Origin: Ctena decussata
Lineage: Eukaryota; Mollusca; Bivalvia; Lucinida; Lucinidae
Direction: 5' to 3'
NCBI GenBank assembly: GCA_963989385.1
Contig: OZ022515.1
Coordinates: forward strand, 13,300,803 to 13,364,802
Length of the DNA stretch: 64,000 nt
Shown: positions 50,895 to 61,300 of the stretch, piece by piece
Layout: the number at the start of each line of letters is the position of its first letter
Position numbering within the stretch: the first letter of the stretch is position 1
Translations under genes and position numbers: made by a program
The notes under the pieces: model-generated
Seen by the model: the letters and a program-made list of their open reading frames with translations, nothing else
What the model was told of the DNA's origin: nothing
The model's database searches: none

Positions 50895-51345
50895 ACCACC
50901 AACCTTCCTGCAGAGACTGTCCGAGTGATTCTGCTTCCTGCCCAGGATCTCGGTAGGAAGCAGAGTCACGTGGACAGTCTCGGTAGGAAGCCAATTTTCG
51001 AGGACAGAAGTCTCTGCAGGAAGCAAGAGATCGCGGACAGTCTCGGCAGAAGCCAAATATGATGTGAAGTCCGCCGAGACTGTCCACGAGTTCTTGCTTC
51101 CTGCAGAGACTTCTGTACATGTTAATTGGCTTCCTGCCGAGACTGTCCGCGTGACTCTGCTTCCTGCCGAGAGGCTCGACAGGAAGCAGAATCACGCGGA
51201 CAGTCTCTGCAGGAAGCCATTTATCATGTACAGAAATCTCAGCAGGAAGCAAGAACTCGCGGACAGTCTCGGCGGAAGCCAAATATGATGTACAGTCTCT
51301 GCAGGAAGCGAAAATTAGAGGAATCGATTATACCCTGTGGTATTG
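50895..51345. mobile_element. Palindromic repeat family M6, about 1.5 units
   Basis: Repeated GCTTCCTGCCGAGACTGTCC and its inverse in alternation. Because each unit is its own reverse complement, both strands stay open and give almost the same peptide (SAETVREFLLPAE...). The right end is CGAAAATTAG..ATCGATTATACCC. Confidence 0.75.
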
Positions 51346-52269
51346 TTTAGCTCAATATAATAGTCTGGGTCCAAATTTCACTGGTCAGTTTAATTCTTAG
51401 CGAGGGTTACCGTGTGTGTTCTGGCCGAGATAAGTTGTGACTTTTTTTTTTTGTTTGTTTTCTGGGCTTAGAAGTTATGTATAGTTTCTAAGCCTAGAAG
51501 TTCTATTACAGAGTTAGTCTAAATAGTAGTTAATGAGTCCCATTGAATTCAGAAATCGAGACGTTACGAGTTGTTATGTAAAAATTGACCCAGATAATGT
51601 GGGACTACGTTATGGTTCCCGTCTTCTGCGCATCGATTCGGTCAGATTCCCGGTAGAGAGATCGAAACAATATTTAATTAACTTAGTAACTTATATTGTT
51701 TTAAGCTATCTTAAAACTATTTTAATTAGGCCAACGTACAATCTGCGGTTGTACGCGTATTGAACAAGTCATGAATATTCATGTTATAATCGTTTGCGTC
51801 TCCCGCGTCGAGACGCGTCAGGGCGCGTCTAGACGCGCCTGATGCGCGGTTCTAGGTGATACGCACGCAGCACGCGCATGCAACGCGGTACGAACGCGTT
51901 TTTGGTGTACAAATACGTGAGCGCCAGTGTAACAGATTTGCAAGATCATGACGTTCCTTAAAAGTGTTTACTGAAAAGAAGGGAGGCTGCAAAGTAACAA
52001 CGTGTACTATGACCCACGATTTATAATAATTTGCCTGCGATTCAGTCATTTGAAGAATTTATTGGATGACCCTCGTAAAGAGAAACATGTACTTCTCAGA
52101 AGTTCTCGGCAGGTCAAACGAGACCTGAAGTTAAAATGCTGATTCACAGATTGTGCACGAATTGAATACACATAGATTTAAACTGCGCATCACAATATTT
52201 TAATGAAAAAAATAAGATAAAAAAAGAAAAGTAAGAAAGAAACGTCACATGAACTCAAAACAGAAGACA

Positions 52270-53100
52270 AAGTTGGCAGCTGTACCAGGGGTGACAAATT
52301 CAGAAAGCAGAATGGGCAGCTGTACCGGGGGTGACCAATTCAGAAAGCAAAGTGGGCAGCTGTTACAGGGGTGACAAATTCAGAGAGCAAATTGGACAGT
52401 TGAACCGAGGATGACTATTTCAGAAAGTAACATGGGCAGCTGTACCAGGGGTGACAAATTCAGAAAGCAAAGTGGATAGTTGTACCGAGGGTGACCGATT
52501 CAGAAAGCAAAGGAGCAGCTGGACCGAGAGTGACCAATTCAGAAAGCAAAGTGGGTAACTGCACCGAGGTTGACTAATTCAGAAAGTAACTTAGGCAGCT
52601 GAACCAAGGGAAAGCAATGCAGACAGCAAAGTGGGCAGCTGTACCGAGAAAGACAAATTCAGAAAGCAAAATGGGCAGCTGTACCGAGGGAGACCGATTC
52701 AGAAAGGTAAGTGGCAGCTGGACCGAGGGAGACCGATTCAGAAAGAAAAGTTGGCAGCTGTACCGAGGGAGACCGATTCAGAAAGGTAAGTGGCAGCTGG
52801 ACCGAGGGAGACCGATTCAGAAAGCAGTTGGCAGCTGTACCGAGGGAGACCGATTCAGAAAGGTAAGTGGCAGCTGGACCGAGGGAGACCGATTCAGAAA
52901 GCAAAGTTGGCAGCTGTACCGAGGGAGACCGACTCAGAAAGCTAAATGGGCAGCTGTACAGAGCGTGACCAAACGAGAAAGCAAAGAAGGCTGTTAAACC
53001 GAGAGTGACAAAATCAGACAGCAATGTGGATAGTTGTACCGAGGCTAAACAACGTCAAAAAGCAAAGTGGGCACCTGTACCGAAGGTTGCCAATTCAGAT
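52270..53100. repeat. ~40-bp minisatellite, about 20 units
   Basis: Units of GGCAGCTGTACCGAGGGTGA plus CCGATTCAGAAAGCAAAGT. Where the unit is a multiple of three, a 126-codon plus frame and a 121-codon minus frame remain open; these are periodic and not credible genes. Confidence 0.9.
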
Positions 53101-53410
53101 TTGGCCATCCTCGGTATTGCTGCCCTCTTTATTTTCTACTTTCATCAAAGATACGGACATCAGCTTCTCAACGTGTAAGTGGCTGTTTCGTTTGGTCATT
53201 TATGTAGGCTCTTCAAAGATCCCTGAGTTTAAATGAGCTTGTCAGTGCGACTATGCAAGTCTAAGCCATGCACTTAATAGAAATATCACTCAAACATGCC
53301 GCTCGCATTATATATTAGAGCTTGTGTACATGTTTGTATTACCATATTTGGAGACAGAATCCTAGAATCAATTATCCTTCCTATCATATGTATTAGGGCA
53401 TGTCATCAAT

Positions 53411-53648
53411 TGAACCGCAACACGACAAAACCAACAAAGTGGCATGTGCGCCCAGCGCGGACTCAGATCAGCCTGGGCAGTCGCCCAGTCTAATCAGTGT
53501 CGTTCCTGGCGCGTAAAAGTAGCTAAGGGTCTAAGATACCTCCATGCGGACAGTAAAGACTCTGATAAGACTTGGCGGATGCCCAGGGTGATCTGAGTCT
53601 TCGCTGGGCGAACATGTCACTTTGCTGGTTTTGTTGTGTCGCGGCTCA
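53411..53648. mobile_element. MITE family M1, copy 6
   Basis: GAACCGCAACACGACAAAAC to GTTTTGTTGTGTCGCGGCTC. Confidence 0.8.
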
Positions 53649-53719
53649 ATTCAGTAACATAATAAAACAATAGAATGGCTTACTAAAATCAAACTTCCGA
53701 TCGTATGAACATGATCACT

Positions 53720-54047
53720 GGGTATAATCGATTCCGCTAATTTTCGCTTCCTGCAGAGACTGTACATCATATTTGGCTTCCACCGAGACTGTCCTCGATT
53801 TCTTGCTTCCTGCCGAGACTTCTATACATGATAATTGGTTTCCTGCAGAGACTGTCTGCGTGATTCTGCTTCCTGCCGAGGCTCTCGGCAGGAAGCAGAG
53901 TCACGTGGACAGTCTCGGCAGGAAGCCATTTTTCGAGGACAGTAGTCTCTGCAGAAAGTATACGTTCGCGGACAGTCTCGGCGGACGCCAAATATGACGT
54001 ACAGTCTCTGCAGGAAGCGAAAATTGGCGTAATCGATTATACCCTGT
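53720..54047. mobile_element. Palindromic repeat family M6, complete unit
   Basis: Left GGGTATAATCGATTCCGCTA and right CGTAATCGATTATACCC. The centre CCTGCCGAGGCTCTCGGCAGG is at about 53873-53893. About 328 bp, self-complementary along its length. Confidence 0.8.
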
Positions 54048-54371
54048 GATGACGAGCATACGGCTGGTAAAATCCTGGATGCACAAATAACAAGGAAGCA
54101 GCTAAGGCCAATAACATGCTACGCACAACCACGTTTCTCTTATGAAGAATCTAGGGGGTTAGCCCATTTGCTTGATTGATGGCAACTAGTACTGATTTTT
54201 TGTCTAGTTGACAAAATATATAGTGGATATTTACTTTTGTTAGGCGAATAAAAGATATATTTCATCGTAAGTGTTAAAAATATCAGCAGTTTCACGAGTT
54301 CGTAGCACGAGTGAAATTTATGATATTTTCAATATTTGGTATTCGCCTAAAAGATTAAATTTTCTTTTCAT

Positions 54372-54402
<31 letters not shown>
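54372..54402. repeat. Poly-T tract
   Basis: Homopolymer of about 31 T. Adjacent 54250-54350 holds a short inverted repeat (AAATATCAGCAGTTTCACGA versus the GTGAAATTTATGATATTTTC side). Confidence 0.7.
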
Positions 54403-54663
54403 CAATTTAGGAGAATAACGGAAAACAGACCTCTTCGAAAATAACTGAGAGATGGTTCTAATGAGGGGTGACAACATATATGCTATTATGGAGATACAAA
54501 TGAAATGATCCATATATTATCCCGTTTTACCCCTTCTTATATGCACCACTGGACTATGAAATGCTCGTTCGTCAGTGTGTTCTCTCTTTTCGCCCTGCCG
54601 AGTTAACAAGTTGGTACTGTGCGAATTAGCTACGTGCAAAATGGAAAGTAATTAAATCATTAA

Positions 54664-54902
54664 TAGCCGCGACACAAGAAAACCAACAAAGTGGCATGTG
54701 CGCCAAGCGAAGAGTCAGATTAGCATGGACATCCACCCAGTCTTATCAGAGTCCTCGCTTGCGCTTTAAGGGGTAGCTGAGGATCTAAGCTAGCTCCATG
54801 CGGACTTCGAAGACTCTGATCAGACTGGGCGGATGACCAGGCGTATCTGAATCTTCACTGGGCGCACATGCCGCTTTGTTGGTTTGTCCGTGTCGCGGCT
54901 CA
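54664..54902. mobile_element. MITE family M1, copy 7
   Basis: AGCCGCGACACAAGAAAACC to GGTTTGTCCGTGTCGCGGCT. Confidence 0.8.
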
Positions 54903-56614
54903 TTAATTTTGTAAGTTTAGTTCCGATAGAGGCAAACAAGCCGAAGAATGTTTTTGCCAGCAATTGAAACGAAATTTTGCAAAAGGGAAACCAATCATTC
55001 TTGACTGAACCTATTTTAAACTGCGTTTTTAATTCATCTTCACACTGAAATGTGTGGTGCATGCCTTGCAGTATAAATTGCACATTCCAAACGCGTTATC
55101 TGTATTGGACGGACACACGGCGCCAAGTGTGTGCAACTATGGTTACGTACAGCTGAGCCACTTGGGGAACGTCGTTAGGAGAATTGAACTGAACTGAAGC
55201 GGTATCTGTATTTGCTGTCAACGCATGCCAACAGGGGCTTAACTAGGGGTGATTACATGTTATGCACAATTATGTTTGATGCCTTTCGAGCGCAAGAAGA
55301 AGAGTCTAGCCCAGAAGGTATTTCATGTAGTCGGCTCTGTTTGCAGTAAATACTGAAATTTTGTTCACTTTACAAAATTTAAGCATCATCAAATATGCAG
55401 GTACGTAATGAAATTTTGTCAAATTGACAAAATTTCATAACGCACCTGCGTATTTGCCTATAAGCAGTTACGCCCTTGTGCCAGCATGTGTCTGCTTTGA
55501 AGCCCTTTAAGAAGGCCTGCCGCGAACCATGGAGCAATGAGTAGAAACTCAAAAATTTCATTTTCGATCAATTTGTGTCACTTTATTGGGTGGGCTAACC
55601 AATGTATGTAAAACCTGTAGGGATATTATTATATTTATCTATTCATTTTGTTCAAATACAGCCAGAAAATGGCAAAATCTGTTGCCATGGTAACATCCAA
55701 ATATTTCGGCCAAGAAAAACACCATTTTATGTGAAAGTCGGCCCTATTACATATATTTAATCAAGCACTTCAATATAAGTAGTATTTATTTTCAGAGCAT
55801 CCTCAGCATGCCATCAATTACTTAAATTTAATAAGATTTCTGAAAGAACTTGGTTGCTATAGAAACGCAAATACTGATACCGCAACAATTAAGAGAGAAA
55901 AATGAGTTTTGTGAATCACAAAAGAAAGTAAATACCAGTTGAGATTTCGTGACGGCGTTGATGAACAGACAAAACGGTCGAATTCAATTGTAGAATAAGT
56001 AGGATATAGAACAAGGGTACGTACGTAATTATAATTCTGTATCCAACTTTCATCCCAATACGCCATATACAACGAGCCGCCGGGACCAAATGCAAAAGAC
56101 TGTTATTCTGTCAAAATTGATTTTACCTCTTTGAAAGAGTCTCATGCACATCTTCCTTATGTTCACAACAGCGGTACAAAGATTGCAAAAGATTCATTGA
56201 AAACTGGGGAAATAGTTGATGCCACAATATCTTTAACACAAAGTGTGACGAACAGATGAAAAGACAGATGGACGTATGGACAGACAGTCAGACAGGAGCA
56301 ATTCTTAATTCCCAACCCCGACGCATCTTCATTATGTCCACACTAGCTGTACAAAGTTTGCAAACGTTTCACTGAAAAAATGTGAGAGTATTTGATTACA
56401 CAAGCTCTATACCCCCAAGTGTGACGATGAGAAGGGGCAGACTGACGGATGGTTGGACGGACGGACACACAGGTGCTAATCTTAATGCCTCCTGACTATC
56501 GTCTTAGGTGTATAATAAAAGCAAAAGAAATGTGAAGCAATTAACAAGGAAAATCAGGTTTGTTTTATTTAGTTTATTTTACAGTTTTACAAAGTAATAG
56601 CATATGCGTATGAG

Positions 56615-56832
56615 CAAAAGTATACAGTCAACTCTCGATACCTCGAACACCGATATCTCAAAGTATCTTCTGATATCAAAGAGTGTATTTCCTATTTTTA
56701 TGTACATTTCAACTCCTGTTAACTTAAACTACTGATATCTCAAAGTAAATTTTCTGGTACCAGAAAATTTACTTTGCGATATCGGTAGTTTGTGCTGAAG
56801 TTCGATTTCGAGATATCAAGAGTTGACTGAAC
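56615..56832. mobile_element. Tigger/pogo-like MITE, copy 1
   Basis: CAGTCAACTCTCGATACCTC at the left and GAGATATCAAGAGTTGACTG at the right, TA just outside on the left. CAGT(C)AACTCTCG..TCTC termini are typical of pogo/Tigger-derived elements. Confidence 0.65.
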
Positions 56833-57529
56833 ATAAAGGTGTCTAAATATACCTTCCTGTTTCCCGGGCGTCGTACAAAGAGAGATAAATTTTGTGACTT
56901 CCTGTTTGTTTTTCTGGATATCATGGTCCTTCTGAAAAGGTGTCTTCTCTTAAAGGGAAGAATTTTTCCTTTATGTCTTGACCCGTAGGAAAGGGGAGGC
57001 AAAAATTAAAATGGCAGAGTTGCTTCCTCTGAATGTGTACCCATCAAACTTAACTGTGCGCAGATGCGCAGATGTAGTATAATTCTTCCGTGCGGCGTAT
57101 AGAGGTGAGAGCATACTTATATAGGAAAGTAACTACATGTATATAGGTGGTTTACGCACTAGTCGTTTGTAATCAACCCTACAAGGCGCGAGGCCGATGA
57201 TTTTTGTTGGTTCCTGCAGTGCGGGGGAAGTGCCTGGAATTTGATTTCTTTTTGATCTTAAAGACAGGAGTGGAACTATATAAGGAGGATTAACTTCCCC
57301 AGAGTCATTCTGTCTCTTGATCACATAGTTTCAACACCTCCAGTCAGCCAATGAAATTATTATAACTAGTAATTCTGGTCAACTGATTGGTTGAATAAAT
57401 TCTCACACCTTTACCTGAACAGGTGACTTATACTATTGCTGGGAGCCAGACCCCCGGCAGAGATTTCCTGTCTTTAAGTTTAAGATAATACAGAGACAAA
57501 GGACAATTAATGACAATCAGGGCGTTTAT

Positions 57530-57746
57530 AGGGTAGAGTCGGGTACCTTCGGACAGCGGGTAAATTCCGAAATATGATTGGAAACAGTAAAATCCCAAAT
57601 GAGATGGCTCATTAGGAGCCGTCTCATCAGGATTCTCACTGTTTGTCCAGTTATTTTTGTTTTAATTCCAAACAAATGACATATAAAGGAGACAATGTCA
57701 CTGTCCGAATTTACCTGCTGTCCGAAGTTACCCGACTTGCCCTAAT
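57530..57746. mobile_element. MITE family M3, copy 2, with an M2-type hairpin at its centre
   Basis: GAGTCGGGTACCTTCGGACA at the left, TCCGAAGTTACCCGACTTG at the right. The central hairpin (57581-57645) has inner stem GATGGCTC/GAGCCGTC. Confidence 0.75.
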
Positions 57747-57930
57747 GTTTTTCGTCAATGTAAAGGCACAGTCCCCACTGAACCCCGGGGATGTACATGT
57801 GCGTGATTACAAATTACTAGTGTATTATCTCCATAGTCAAAATATTATAGTCGGTCCGCTAGAGTCTTTTTGTCTTTCTATCAATTTAACTCTAAAACAA
57901 GTCAGCTTGTTTCTTACACAGCAATACAAT

Positions 57931-58155
57931 TGACTCTCGTTATCTCAAACACTGATATCTCAAAGTCTCTCTTATATCGATGAATATAGTTTGGACACAT
58001 TTTCCTTTTTTTTTTCTTTTTTTTACATTTCGACCCATGCTATCTCAAACTACTGGTATCTATCTCATAGTAAATTTTCTTGTACCCGAAAATTTACTCT
58101 GTGATATTAGCAGTTTGAGATGAACTTCGACTTTGAGATACCGAGAGTTGACTGT
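57931..58155. mobile_element. Tigger/pogo-like MITE, copy 2
   Basis: TTGACTCTCGTTATCTCAAA at the left, GAGATACCGAGAGTTGACTG at the right, TA outside on the right. Confidence 0.6.
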
Positions 58156-58173
58156 ATTTGTTGCAAGCGGTCC

Positions 58174-58326
58174 TTAGTATGAAGTAATCATCGTGTCATT
58201 AACTGACGTCACTCTCTCTGCGGAAATCGTTTTCTGCTTCTTTGACCCAATTTCAGCCAACCAATCATAACCCACCGCCGGTATCTTGAAGCAGCCCAAT
58301 CCTAAGCGGAAGTACACCTTCTTTAC
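58174..58326 (-). CDS. Gene A last coding exon
   Basis: Acceptor GGTTTTATTTTACAG; begins VKKVYFRLGLGCFKIP; stop TAA at 58174. The exon could instead start nine bases later at GTG (after AAGAAG), which would align better with gene B. The acceptor pyrimidine tract is the first unit of the minisatellite at 58336-59260. Confidence 0.75.
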   Translation of the reverse strand, partial: VKKVYFRLGLGCFKIPAVGYDWLAEIGSKKQKTISAERVTSVNDTMITSY

Positions 58327-61300
58327 CTGTAAAATAAAACCAGACTGGTCAAAATAAGTTGAAATTAAACAGACTGGTCTCAATAAGTTAACATAAAAAC
58401 AGAGTGGTCACAATAAATTAAAATAATAAAAAAAAAGACTGGTCACAATGAATTAAGGTAAAAATAGACTGACATAAAACAAACTGGTTACAATGAATTA
58501 AAAAAAAAAAAAAAAAAAAAACAAGAACAGACATATCACAATTAGTAAAAATAATAAAAACAGAATGGTCACAATAAGTTAAAACAAACATTCACTGGTC
58601 ATAATAAGTTGAAACAAAACAGACTGGTCTCAATAAGTTAACAAAAAAGAGTGGTCACAATAAGTTAATTAAAACCAGACTGGTCACAATCAATTAAGAT
58701 AATAAAAAAGACTGGTCACAATAAGTTAAGATAAAAATAGACGGCCCACAATAAATTAAAATAAAATGGACTGGTTACAATAAATAAAAAAAACTATAGA
58801 CTGGTCACAATAAGATAAAATAAAAACAGACTAGTCACAATGAATGAAAATAAAAACAGACTGGCCATAATAAGTTTAAAAAAAGGCTGGTCACAATAAG
58901 TTAAAATCAAACAGACTGGTCTTAATAAGTTCAAATAAAAACAGAGTGGTCACAATAAGTTAACACAAAACAGACTGGTCACAATGAATTAAAATAATAA
59001 AAATACTGGTCACAATAGATTAGATAAATATAGACAGGTCACAATAAACGAAAATAAAACAGACTGTTTACAATAAATTTCAAAATAAAAAATAACAGAC
59101 TGGCCACACTAAGTTAAAATAAAAACAGTCTGGTCACAATAAATTAAATTAAGAATGGACTGGTCACAAAAACAGACTGGTCGCAAAATGGAAAACATAT
59201 TGGTCTTAATAAGTTCAAATAAAAACTGACTGGTCACAATAAGTTAAATGAAATTATGAAAAAAAAATAGTTGTAAGGGTACTCCTCCATGTTTAGTCGC
59301 CATATTTGTAAATGGGGATACCCATACAATTTAAAGAGTGAATGCCCTTTGCGTGGAATCTCTTCTTACCAGTCAACCGATGTTAAATCTTGAAGTTCTT
59401 CTATTCTTTGTTTTCTTACAAGAACATTACCATAGGCATACATAGCTAATCATTCCTTGTGCAGCTTTTCTTTCTTTCATTTTAGGCTTTTTTTCTTTAT
59501 TTCCCTTTTCTTTGAAAGAAAGAATCTTTCTTATGTACTTTTTCATGATCACGGTGGTAATACCAATTTGCTACCTGTGTACTGACCGAGACGGTACTAT
59601 ACCAAATTCAGCCGTTAGCATTATGAATAACGGATAGCTTGTACTAGTTGCAACTGGCTATCGACCAAGCAGATACTGTTGTCCATTGTCTCGGTCGACG
59701 ACCACTTCTGAGTGTATGATAATTGACTGGCTCGGTCGAAAGCATATAGGTTGGGAAATTGGTATTACCACCGTGATGATATCACATAAATGCCACTTGA
59801 AAAATGTTTATCTATGTTACTCTTGGTATAAATCGCATTTAGCTAATCAGTATTTAGAGTATGGGATATATTGGATACAGATTCACAAACCATCTGAATT
59901 CCATTTGTCTAACTTAATATATGTAACCAAGTATTAATATGTTTGTGCATTTTGATATGTTTGTGTAATATTGTTTAAACCAAAGTTCAAGTATCCCCCT
60001 TTAAAATATTGGCGGAATAAATTGTGTACATACCTTAAAGTCAAGGACTCCTAGGAGTCTCGTGCAAAGGCTCTTCTTGCCAACATTGACGTTATAGATA
60101 TCCAAGCATACTACTGCAGTAGTCAGGGCCCCTTTCATCCGGGCACAAATCTTCGGAGGGCGCGTCACTGTAAAATGAGATTTTGGTTTAAACCTTGGTT
60201 CGAGATTACAAAACTTGAGAATAATCTCAAACTCAAAATAAAGCACATTGATTGGCTGATTCCGACCATAAATAAATAAAAAAAATAAATAAAAAAAAGG
60301 AAATAATAAATGAATAAAGAATACATTAATAAAAGGCCTGGAGTGTTAGGAAAGTTAAAAAACGGCATGGTTTGAAAATTTCCTGAAAATAATATGTCGC
60401 GAAATTCCGTTCTAAATGCAAAGAACAGTTTAGCCCAAATTCCACTGATAATGAGATAATGATCCCAGCGGGCACATGACGTCGAAATGACGTCGTACTG
60501 ACGTCGATGTGACGTCATCGAATGACGTTGTACTAACGTCGATGCGACGTCATAACGTCGTGTACTGACGTGTACTGACGTCGGTGCGACGTCGTCGAAA
60601 TGACGTCGATGTGACGTCATAACGTCGCATCGACGTCAGTACGACGTCATTTCGACGTCATGTGCCTGCTGGGATAAGTCTACATGGAAAATAATGAAGA
60701 TGCTGATATAAAATTTCTATGCATGGGGGCAGATAGGCCAGAGCGATCAGAGCAGCGCAGGTGAAGAAAGAACTACTTTTTATAAGTGGAACACTGTATG
60801 TATGATCTTTTTTTCGCTATTTCCTTAGAAGTTTGTACTGTCTCATACTCGGTACATATGTATTTATCTATCCATCCATTATTAACACATCTCACATATA
60901 CATTGGATCATGTACTGTTTTATATTGCATTTTCTTCCTGTTTTGCGAGTATCTGCTTCCCAACCCGCCTCATCTCATCGCCCTTCTTGCACGACATGTA
61001 CTATTTTTGTGTCCATTACCTCACCCCCACTCACTCTCGACCGTGACTTGCTCAACAAATATGTAAAACCATAAAACCAAAAGTTCCCTCTGTATACTTT
61101 CTTGTCAGCAATAATTGTATGTGTATTATTATATTCATAACTACCATGTTCACATTGTACATATGTTTGTCATAACCTCATATATCTGTACAGACTTGAG
61201 TGTAACAAAGTATAAGTTCGTTCGTTCGTACTACTCATAAAGAAGCAGTCTGATCGGGCCTACTCTGTTTTCCGTTACATCTGCATTTTTTGGCGCATTA

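Larger units (their letters stand above)
45817..51929. mobile_element. 6.1-kb block with perfect 25-bp TIRs and TA flanks (element G)
   Basis: The terminus CACTGGCGCTCACGTATTTG... (45817-45841) is exactly inverted at 51905-51929, with TA outside on both ends. Sub-terminal sequence on both sides is CpG-rich with GCGCG words (45841-46130 and 51775-51905). TA duplication fits a Tc1/mariner-like origin. The present interior consists of a broken non-LTR retrotransposon, a 197-bp satellite and palindromic repeats, so the original element was probably much smaller. No transposase was recognised. Confidence 0.6.

Noticed and set aside
50758..51350. Long frames on both strands (up to 174 codons)
   Set aside because: The region is a self-complementary palindromic repeat, so open frames on both strands are expected.
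52617..53024. Open frames of 126 (plus) and 121 (minus) codons with repeated SESVSLG / RGRPIQK blocks
   Set aside because: They are translations of a ~40-bp minisatellite on both strands; no start context, splice sites or non-repeat coding.
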